Part shown: positions 43,975-51,214 of the stretch, one piece after another
Layout: every line of letters begins with the position of its first letter
Numbering within the stretch: the first letter of the stretch is position 1
Assembly: GCA_902489475.1 (NCBI GenBank)
Contig: CABUAH010000002.1
Span: forward strand, 5,940 to 69,939
Origin: an uncultured Oscillospiraceae bacterium
GTDB taxonomy: Bacteria > Bacillota > Clostridia > Oscillospirales > Ruminococcaceae
Direction of reading: 5' to 3'
Length of the DNA: 64,000 nucleotides
Notes under the pieces: generated by a model
Database searches by the model: none
Told to the model about the DNA's origin: nothing
The model's input: only the letters and a program-made list of their open reading frames with translations
Program-made: the position numbers and the translations under genes

Positions 43975-44385
43975 ATGCAAGGATACAACTGCATTGCAGT
44001 TATAAATAAGGATAATGATAAATGGCTTATGTGCCTTAGAAAGAAAAATCCATACAAGGGACTTTTAAATCTTGTCGGCGGAAAAATTGAAGACGGCGAA
44101 GATTACCTTTCGTCTGCATACAGAGAACTTTTTGAAGAAACAGGCATTTCCGATAAGGACATTAATCTTTTGCATATCATGGATTTCAACTATCCTCTTG
44201 ACGATTGTTTCGTTCAAGTATATGCCGGTAAATTAAAATATGACATACAGGTTTTCGGAGATGAAAATGAGCTTAAGTGGATAGATTTAAACGAAAACTT
44301 TTTTGATACTAACAAATATGCAGGAGAAGGAAATATCGGTCATATGCTTGAGCATATAAAAATTCATCAAAACAAGTTAGGCTAA
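43975..44385 (+). CDS. Nudix hydrolase
   Basis: 136 residues. The Nudix box is read as GGKIEDGEDYLSSAYRELFEETGI, which keeps Gx5Ex7REUxEExGU. It hydrolyses a nucleoside diphosphate linked to another group; MutT-like clean-up of oxidised nucleotides is possible but not shown. It sits between hom and thrB, 10 bp before thrB, so it is in the same transcript; a metabolic link to threonine is not obvious. Confidence 0.88.
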   Translation: MQGYNCIAVINKDNDKWLMCLRKKNPYKGLLNLVGGKIEDGEDYLSSAYRELFEETGISDKDINLLHIMDFNYPLDDCFVQVYAGKLKYDIQVFGDENELKWIDLNENFFDTNKYAGEGNIGHMLEHIKIHQNKLG

Positions 44386-44395
44386 GGAGGGCAAA

Positions 44396-45283
44396 ATGAT
44401 AAAGCTTAGAATTCCTGCCACGAGTGCAAATCTCGGCGCAGGCTTTGACGCACTTGGACTCGCTATGACATACTACAATTATGTAAATATAGAAGAAAGC
44501 GATACAGTAGACATAACCTCGCTCGATGGGCTTAAAATTCCTACAGACAAATCAAATCTAATATATGAATCCGCTTCGCACCTTTATGAGATATGCGGAA
44601 AAAAGATGACAGGTCTTAAAATCGAGCAGACAAGCAACATTCCTATGGCAAGAGGGCTCGGCTCTTCGTCCGCCTGTATCGTTGCAGGGCTTTTAGGTGC
44701 AAACACTCTTCTAAACAATCCTCTTTCAGCTGATGAGCTTGTTGACCTTGCTGCACAGATTGAAGGGCACCCTGACAACACAGCTCCTGCCCTCTTAGGT
44801 GGAATCGTAACAGCTGTATTTGACGGAAGAAAAGTTCATTGGGTAAAACAGGAGGTAACAACAAAGCTTAAATTTGTTGCGATAATCCCCGATTTTGAGT
44901 TAAAAACGGAAAAGGCACGAGCTTGTCTCCCAAAAGAAATTTCGCACAAGGACGCTGTTTACAACCTTTCCCGTGCAGCACTTTTCTCAGCTTCACTTCT
45001 TACAGGAAAGTTTGAAAACCTTAGGACTGCCTGCCATGATAAACTGCATCAGCCGTACAGAATGGAGCTTATCCCTAACTGCCGCAGGGTTTTTGACATA
45101 GCCTACAACCATGGTGCTTATGCCGCATATATAAGCGGAGCAGGTCCTACCGTTATGGCGGTAGTAGATGAGGACAACGAATTCTTTACAGGGAAACTTA
45201 AGTTCTCGCTTGAAACTGAAGGATTAAAAGGCTGGGACGTTAAGCTTTTTCATATAGACAACGAAGGTACTAAGTTAATTTGA
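44396..45283 (+). CDS. thrB: Homoserine kinase
   Basis: 295 residues, GHMP kinase family: N-terminal PATSANLGAGFDALGLA, ATP-binding PMARGLGSSSACIVAG, EGHPDNTAPALLGG, and C-terminal YISGAGPTVMAV. It phosphorylates homoserine for threonine synthesis. RBS TAAGGAGG is in place. It ends the hom operon and is followed by a strong terminator. Confidence 0.95.
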   Translation: MIKLRIPATSANLGAGFDALGLAMTYYNYVNIEESDTVDITSLDGLKIPTDKSNLIYESASHLYEICGKKMTGLKIEQTSNIPMARGLGSSSACIVAGLLGANTLLNNPLSADELVDLAAQIEGHPDNTAPALLGGIVTAVFDGRKVHWVKQEVTTKLKFVAIIPDFELKTEKARACLPKEISHKDAVYNLSRAALFSASLLTGKFENLRTACHDKLHQPYRMELIPNCRRVFDIAYNHGAYAAYISGAGPTVMAVVDEDNEFFTGKLKFSLETEGLKGWDVKLFHIDNEGTKLI

Positions 45284-45294
45284 CATTTAACTAT

Positions 45295-45326
45295 AAGAAC
45301 ACCGCAGAATTTACTGCGGTGTTCTT
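45295..45326 (+). terminator. Terminator of the hom-thrB operon
   Basis: AAGAACACCGCAG/CTGCGGTGTTCTT, 13-bp perfect stem followed by ATTTTG. Confidence 0.85.
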
Positions 45327-45342
45327 ATTTTGCATAAAAAAA

Positions 45343-45363
45343 GAGCAGACTTTACATCTGCCC
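45343..45363 (-). terminator. Terminator near the P-type-ATPase-like gene
   Basis: GGGCAGA/TCTGCTC stem on the minus strand followed by TTTTTTTATG, about 150 bp after the stop codon at 45513. Confidence 0.7.
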
Positions 45364-45512
45364 TTTGTATCACACAATTTTAATTTCAACTTATTTTTTC
45401 TATACTCTTAATATCACGATAACAATCAATTAAACAAAAACACCCCTTTTTCGACATAAGCATCATACTTAAATCGAATATGGGGTGTACAAGTTTATTT
45501 AATCTATATACC

Positions 45513-48191
45513 TTAAAGTTTTCTTCCGTAGATAAACTGATAAATCAGCGTCAGTGCAAGCCATGCAAGATTATACATAATCACCGTAGTTGCAGTAAGG
45601 CTTGAGAAAGAACCGAACACTATCATAACAAGCGATATCAATGCTCCAAGCATTGCGCTTGCAACCTGGATCAAAACTCCTCCGTTGGAAATCTTTTGAA
45701 GCTTCTTTGCACCGTTTATAAGCATTGCAAACGAAGGGAAATGTCCTGAACATAGCATCGACGCTCTTGCTCTCTCGGTAATTGCAGTTTCCCTCTCGTA
45801 ATCTTCATGGAATCTAAATGGCAAAAGCTTTATCGCATCAGGCTGAATTTCAAACAAATCCGCCAAAAATCCCAAAGAGATAAATCCGTCAACCGTTCTT
45901 ATAACCGTTGCGATTTGATTTTTTTCAAGAATGTTTAACCATTTTTTAACGCTGATGCTCGGCATTACCTGAATGACGAACAGCGTTGAAACTACTCCGC
46001 CAATTGAAAGATAAAGCGGAATATATCCTCTTGTATACTCTTTTTCCTTTGTTTTCGTAGGAAGTCCCTCAATTGAATGATTCTCCATAAGCTCTCTTGT
46101 TCCGAAGAGTACGCGCTTATTCTCTATCCAACCCGAAAGACCTAATCCATCCTCAAAAATGTAACTTTCAACAGGATACAAAAGCTCTGTCTTTCCCTTT
46201 AGCATATTATAAAATGTCGGTTTTAAAACGCTTCCGGCATGGCAGGTGAGTGACGCTGCCATGAGAATACACTCCTCTATAGAAGTTGCACTCATAGATT
46301 TCAAGTTTACAAGGTTTACCATTCCCTCCGGGAAAAGCTGACTTGCATCAACCAAGATAGAGTTTGTATCAGAAAAATCTTCAACGGCAGAATATCCGAG
46401 CATCACAGCAGACGACTGCAAAAACTTTTTAGAAGCTCTCGAAAGCGGAAGATTTACAATAAGCATAAGTGCAAAGGAAGAAATCATTGACACCGTTCCG
46501 GAAAAGGTTATAACAGCAGCTAAAATTCTTCCCGAAAAACCGACTGCGTTGCGATCGCATACAATTGCCAAAAGCCCTACTATAAGAGATGCTATCAAAA
46601 TAAGCGGTGCGTATGTACGGCAAAATCTGTCGGCAGCATCCGTAGAATACGAATTTTTAAGGAAGTTTTCATTAAACTCCGTCTTTTTTATTGCCGCAAG
46701 CTCAGGGAAATCATTTACCGTTCCTTTTGTAAACTTAACCGCAACATCCTCATTAGTTACGCTTGTTATAGCATATTTATCAAATTCACCGGCAACGTAT
46801 CTAAAGTTTCTAAGCGTTCTGTTTACAATAAGAAGCTTTCCGAGTGTATTAAATAAAAGTCCCAAAATAGCAACAGACATATAAAGGTTGTATGCTCTTG
46901 TCTGCATAATAGACGAATCAAACAGTAGGATTAAGGATACGGCGGTTGCCGAAACAATTGAGATTGCCGCTATGCTGTCGCAGTCCGCCTGACGTTTAAT
47001 AAGCTTTTTAAAGCCTGCGGTTATTACTGTATAAGAAACGAATGACGAAATAAGTCCGAAAATCAAATTTATGAATACAAATGACGAATCACTTGTTCTC
47101 TTAAAGATTTCTAAAATAGGCCAGCCCAAATCATTTGCAAATGCAATATACGCAGAGAAAACTGTTGTAAACAACAAAACGCAAAGACGAATTGTCAGAT
47201 TGTTTTTTAATCCTATAATATCAGATAAAACCTTAGGCGCTTGTTTGTAATCGTCAAAATCACCTATGGTTTTTTCTATTTCCTTTTCTTCCTCCTCGTC
47301 ATCTCTCTCATCAGTTCTTAAAACAAAATTTTTAATTTTATTTTTCCTGTTCTCAGATAATATCTGCATCTTTATAGTGTCAGTTGCATCATTCGGAATT
47401 TCCACAGAATCATCTTTTATAGCGTCAAACTGCTCAGTTTTCGGGATTATTTTTCCTTTAAGATTTAAGTCTACATCCTTTAGCTTAAGTCTTTTCACCG
47501 GAACTACCGGTACGTCTTTTTTAACAGGCTTTCTCTCACGCTTTAATTTCATAAGACCTTCAATAATCGCAGTATTACCCGATGTTTTTCTAAGCCTGAA
47601 ACGGCTGTTAAGTCCAGCGTCAAAGCCCTCCTGCTCAAGTCTTTGCTCTTCCTCACGCTCAAGCGCTCTTTTTGAAGCTTTCTTTTCGTGTGAATCTTCG
47701 TTCTCAGCGCCTTGCGTCGAAAAGCCGTTTTTGTAATTTGTATCAGCAACAGGTGTAGGAATATCAGAGTCAAACCGAATATTTATTCCGTCGTTTTGCT
47801 CCTCAACAACAGCGTCATCAGCAACTTCAACTCCGTCAACGGCGGACTCTACCAAAACGTCAACGTCAACGCTTTCAATATCCCCCTGCCTTATAACCTT
47901 AGGCTGTTCTCCATAGTCTTTGACGTCCTGAGAAGCAGATACTTCCAAATCATCCAAAGGCGCAGCATTATCGCTTTCGCCGGCTTCAGCCTGTGTTGAA
48001 ACCTCGTCAGCCGACGAATTATCATAAGCCTCAGCTATCTGTGAAGCGATCTCATGCGACTTTTTCTTAGCTACAGTTTCTTCCAAAAGCTTCTCAACAT
48101 CAAAATCACTTTTTTCACGAGCATTTTTGGCTTTTGAAGAATACTCTTCAAGAATATCGTCAAGTGAAAACTTATCCGCCAATTTACACAC
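45513..48191 (-). CDS. Degenerate P1-type-ATPase-like membrane protein with long cytosolic N-terminus
   Basis: 892 residues. Residues 1-325 are hydrophilic, rich in Asp/Glu/Lys, and look disordered. Membrane helices follow near 335-350, 370-395, 405-425 and 435-455, then 525-545 and 555-585, and a final pair at 840-890, the helix layout of a P1-type ATPase. In the segment that should hold DKTGT the text is LVDASQLFPEG (D615), so Lys-Thr-Gly-Thr is gone; the N-domain trace GLGLSGWIENKRVLFGTRELM (682-702) is kept; no GDGxND hinge is found. It is thus probably a pseudo-ATPase. Its role is unknown; it precedes no metal-handling genes. Confidence 0.65.
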   Translation of the reverse strand: MCKLADKFSLDDILEEYSSKAKNAREKSDFDVEKLLEETVAKKKSHEIASQIAEAYDNSSADEVSTQAEAGESDNAAPLDDLEVSASQDVKDYGEQPKVIRQGDIESVDVDVLVESAVDGVEVADDAVVEEQNDGINIRFDSDIPTPVADTNYKNGFSTQGAENEDSHEKKASKRALEREEEQRLEQEGFDAGLNSRFRLRKTSGNTAIIEGLMKLKRERKPVKKDVPVVPVKRLKLKDVDLNLKGKIIPKTEQFDAIKDDSVEIPNDATDTIKMQILSENRKNKIKNFVLRTDERDDEEEEKEIEKTIGDFDDYKQAPKVLSDIIGLKNNLTIRLCVLLFTTVFSAYIAFANDLGWPILEIFKRTSDSSFVFINLIFGLISSFVSYTVITAGFKKLIKRQADCDSIAAISIVSATAVSLILLFDSSIMQTRAYNLYMSVAILGLLFNTLGKLLIVNRTLRNFRYVAGEFDKYAITSVTNEDVAVKFTKGTVNDFPELAAIKKTEFNENFLKNSYSTDAADRFCRTYAPLILIASLIVGLLAIVCDRNAVGFSGRILAAVITFSGTVSMISSFALMLIVNLPLSRASKKFLQSSAVMLGYSAVEDFSDTNSILVDASQLFPEGMVNLVNLKSMSATSIEECILMAASLTCHAGSVLKPTFYNMLKGKTELLYPVESYIFEDGLGLSGWIENKRVLFGTRELMENHSIEGLPTKTKEKEYTRGYIPLYLSIGGVVSTLFVIQVMPSISVKKWLNILEKNQIATVIRTVDGFISLGFLADLFEIQPDAIKLLPFRFHEDYERETAITERARASMLCSGHFPSFAMLINGAKKLQKISNGGVLIQVASAMLGALISLVMIVFGSFSSLTATTVIMYNLAWLALTLIYQFIYGRKL

Positions 48192-48227
48192 TCCTTACCC
48201 AAAAACATATACATGTATATCTATTAA

Positions 48228-49004
48228 TCAATCTGACCTTCTTTGTCTTACAGCTTCATACATAAAAACTCCCGCCGCAACAGAAGCATTAAGTGAATTT
48301 ACCTTACCGTACATGGGCAGCTTAAGTAAAAAATCACATTTTTCTCTGATAAGCCTTCCCATGCCAAATCCCTCGGAGCCTATTACAAGAGCAATCGCTC
48401 CCTTTAGAGAAACGCTTGTATAATCATCGCCCGAAGCATCGGTACCGTAAATCCAAACACCGTTTTTCTTAAGTTCATCAATAGCAGCTGAAAGATTTGG
48501 AACCCTCGATACCAAAACATGCGATACCGCCCCGGCGGATGTCTTATATACAGTAGATGAAAGCGAAGCGCTTCGCCTTTTAGGAATGATAATTCCGTGT
48601 GCGCCAACCGCCTCCGCCGTTCGTATTATTGCTCCCAAATTATGCGGATCTTCAATTTCATCACAGATAATTATAAATGGATCTTCGCCCTTATTTCTCG
48701 CATTATCCAAAATATCCGAAACTAAACAGTATTCAGAACAGCCTAAAACAGCGATAACCCCTTGGTGTGAAGCACCACCCGACATTTTGTCAAGCTTTTT
48801 ATCATCCACCCGTTTAATAACTATTCCGCTTTTTTTACAAAGATTAACTATAACGCTTATTGATCCCTTTGCATTTGCATTTATATATACACTGTCAATT
48901 GTTTTATTTGCTTTTATAGCTTCGGTTACGGGATTTCTTCCGACAATAATTCCACCGGACTCCGCCGCACTTGCATTTTGTTTATCATTGGAGTTATTAC
49001 CCAT
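48228..49004 (-). CDS. SpoU-family 2'-O-ribose methyltransferase (RlmB/TrmH type)
   Basis: 258 residues. A short N-terminal substrate-binding domain (VYINANAKGSISVIV, VDDKKLDKMSGGASHQGVIA) is followed by the SPOUT knot with motif 1 DPHNLGAIIRTAEAVGAHGI, motif 2 ALVIGSEGFGM and motif 3 KLPMYGKVNSLNASVAAGVFMYE. It methylates a ribose 2'-OH, most likely G in 23S rRNA as RlmB does. It lies 37 bp upstream of the degenerate ATPase gene in the same direction. Confidence 0.92.
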   Translation of the reverse strand: MGNNSNDKQNASAAESGGIIVGRNPVTEAIKANKTIDSVYINANAKGSISVIVNLCKKSGIVIKRVDDKKLDKMSGGASHQGVIAVLGCSEYCLVSDILDNARNKGEDPFIIICDEIEDPHNLGAIIRTAEAVGAHGIIIPKRRSASLSSTVYKTSAGAVSHVLVSRVPNLSAAIDELKKNGVWIYGTDASGDDYTSVSLKGAIALVIGSEGFGMGRLIREKCDFLLKLPMYGKVNSLNASVAAGVFMYEAVRQRRSD

Positions 49005-49751
49005 TGCAAAGCTCCTTTTAAATAACTGTAATTTTGCCTATCAGCCGCACTGTAAAACCGCCTGCACCGCTGTAAATATCACCGCAAGGTGTTTACCTAT
49101 TTCGCTTTTCGACATAAAAATTACTTTTTTACAAATTATTTTACATTATACCACATATTTTCAAAAATTACAAGAGGTAAAATCAAGCATAAAAGGCTTA
49201 TTGCTGTCCTTTTACGCATAATCAAAATGATTATCTATCAGTTTTCGCTTTAAAGAATTTTTATCACTTTAGAAATGTTTATTTAACTCAAAATACATGA
49301 TTTATTCATAATATTGCCCGGTGCTGTACAAACTTCGGCAATTTAATAATATTAAGTGCAAAATATCAAGTTTTAAACAAAAACTGTTTAAAACTTTGTT
49401 TAAAACCCAAAACTAGGGTAATTTTAGTTTAAAACTCTGTTTAAAACGTTGAAAAAAGCTTGTTTTTTCGGTGTTTTGTTGTAGTCAAAACTTAAAACGT
49501 ACAAAAAAATGTTCTTGTTTTTCGGAAATAATCGCTACGATTTATGAACAAACTATTACAAAATCCACTTTGTAATAATTTGTAATTTAGAAAGTCTTGA
49601 TTTTGCTTGCCGCATCAAATAGTAATCCTAATTTAACAAAATAATGATGCCCAAAAATAACAAAAAATTACAAATCAATTACGCTGTTTTACAACTGTCG
49701 GACAACACACAAGCAGTCAAAAACAAGTCCTAAAAACCTCCCTTATAATGC
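49005..49751. other. 750-bp non-coding stretch with clustered GTTTAAAAC words
   Basis: AT-rich and free of credible ORFs. Five 9-bp words occur within 78 bp: GTTTTAAAC at 49370-49378 and GTTTAAAAC at 49386, 49398, 49427 and 49439; start spacings are 16, 12, 29 and 12. Inverted ATTACAAA/TTTGTAAT words are found around 49555-49590 (TTACAAAATCCACTTTGTAA) and again near 49675. No promoter or terminator was placed with confidence. Confidence 0.6.
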
Positions 49752-50435
49752 CTATCTTGTTGTCAAAAATTTTATTGCCCGTTCAATTGAATCTTTCGAG
49801 TTTTTCCAATCGGCATTTTTGCCCGTGTTCCTGTAATCGTACATATTGCAGTAGTGCGTCACGTCCTCAATCAATCCCTCAAGTCCCTTTTTGACAAGCA
49901 TCTCACAAGCATTCAAAAAAGCTCTGCGGTACTTTTTATCCATATTTCCGTCGCTTAACGACATAAGCATATCATAGTGGTTTACACAAAGCATTTCCTG
50001 TTCTTCAAACAATCTTCTGAAATCATTACTTTGTGAGTACATATCAAAAACCGTTTGCACAAGCCTTGACATTCCCCACTCAATTTTTGAACATACAAAG
50101 CACTCGCTGTTTACTGCCGTCACCTTTTTTTGCTTGGCTTTCACTCCCTCAAAAATGCTCTTTTTTGAAAGAACATTTTTGTCAAGCTCCATGAGATGAG
50201 ATTGGAGCAAAAGTGCAAGCGACAGCCTGTTTTTCTGTGCAAGCATTTTATCAAAGTGTGTTTTGCAAAAGCCCTGTTTGTTGGTTTCTATTCTGACGTC
50301 CGGCTCCATCATAGCAGACCCCATTATATATTCGACCGCCCTATCCTCAAGCATATCTCTCATAAGGCAAATAGGGCACCCGCATTTCGGCTCAAAAATT
50401 TCATTTATAGGTATTGTAAGTATGCTTTCTCTCAT
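49752..50435 (-). CDS. DUF6062 family Cys-rich protein
   Basis: 227 residues, probably cytosolic. Cysteine/histidine motifs recur: CGCPIC near 20, GFCKTHF near 56, CFVCSKIEWG near 113, LCVNHYDML near 150 and HYCNMYDYR near 195. The two CxxC..CxxH sets look like a duplicated metal-binding half. This fits DUF6062, a family of Clostridia with no assigned role. The gene stands alone; a terminator lies about 75 bp upstream of its start, for the neighbouring membrane-protein gene. Confidence 0.75.
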   Translation of the reverse strand: MRESILTIPINEIFEPKCGCPICLMRDMLEDRAVEYIMGSAMMEPDVRIETNKQGFCKTHFDKMLAQKNRLSLALLLQSHLMELDKNVLSKKSIFEGVKAKQKKVTAVNSECFVCSKIEWGMSRLVQTVFDMYSQSNDFRRLFEEQEMLCVNHYDMLMSLSDGNMDKKYRRAFLNACEMLVKKGLEGLIEDVTHYCNMYDYRNTGKNADWKNSKDSIERAIKFLTTR

Positions 50436-50509
50436 CGCTTTTAAGCTCCTTGTAAACTATTTATTTATAAATAAGTATACCACAAAACCACGGTTACTGC
50501 AATAAAAAA

Positions 50510-50532
50510 GGCGGCATCCTTTAGATGCCGCC
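50510..50532 (-). terminator. Terminator after the 190-residue membrane protein gene
   Basis: GGCGGCATC/GATGCCGCC, 9-bp stem with TTTTTTATTG on the minus strand; its 5' arm nearly touches the stop codon at 50537. Confidence 0.8.
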
Positions 50533-50536
50533 AAGA

Positions 50537-51109
50537 TTAAAACACAAGTCCTTTATCATTTTCAGTAGCGATATTTTCAGCTTCTTCCTTTCTTTTTACC
50601 TCCACTTCAGCTTTGAAGCGTTCCCGTGAAAGCCTTACAAGCATTATAAGCGAGCTTAAAATTATGAATACACAAGCGATTGCCGTTGCCCACTCAATTC
50701 CCTCTTTGAACAAGAACATAAACAGCTCTTCGTTTCTCAAAGAAAAAAGGTTGCTGTAATCTCCTTGGCTGTAATGATTGTAGATAGTTGCTGATGAAAA
50801 AATAAATATCAAGATTGACATTGCTAATGTCAGAGAAAGCTCAAAGCCGCCAATCTTTTTGACTTTATACGAGCTTATCTGTGCGATCAAAAACAGCATT
50901 GATAACACCGTAAGAAGAATAACCTTACTGTAACTCTCAAAAAATTCAAACGAGTCAGAGGTAACGACATAGCTTATATTTTGTGAAAACAGCTTAGAAT
51001 AGGTATATCTTCCTATAAATTCGCTTGCCGCCGCTGCAGCAGATACAAGCAAAGCCGCTATGCAAAAAATCATTGGCACAGCAGACGAATAAGTAAGTCT
51101 TTTTTTCAT
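50537..51109 (-). CDS. Four-helix membrane protein, unknown
   Basis: 190 residues with hydrophobic helices near 10-28, 58-76, 90-108 and 138-160, and a charged C-terminal tail of about 30 residues (RERFKAEVEVKRKEEAEN). No family was recognised. It has its own terminator and lies downstream of the YfhO gene on the same strand, separated by another terminator, so it is probably a separate unit. Confidence 0.65.
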   Translation of the reverse strand: MKKRLTYSSAVPMIFCIAALLVSAAAAASEFIGRYTYSKLFSQNISYVVTSDSFEFFESYSKVILLTVLSMLFLIAQISSYKVKKIGGFELSLTLAMSILIFIFSSATIYNHYSQGDYSNLFSLRNEELFMFLFKEGIEWATAIACVFIILSSLIMLVRLSRERFKAEVEVKRKEEAENIATENDKGLVF

Positions 51110-51135
51110 TGTTTTCTCCTTTCATAAAACAAAAA

Positions 51136-51159
51136 ACAGAAGACATTTTTGCCTTCTGT
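51136..51159 (-). terminator. Terminator after YfhO gene 1
   Basis: ACAGAAG/CTTCTGT stem with TTTTTTGTTTT on the minus strand, about 55 bp after the stop codon at 51215. Confidence 0.75.
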
Positions 51160-51214
51160 TCTTATCATAGAAAATTAAATGCTGCTTGTCAACGCTGAAA
51201 AAAATAAGTATTTG

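Noticed and set aside
49370..49447. CRISPR-like array of GTTTAAAAC units
   Set aside because: Units are only 9 bp, spacing is irregular (12-29 bp) and no cas genes are present.
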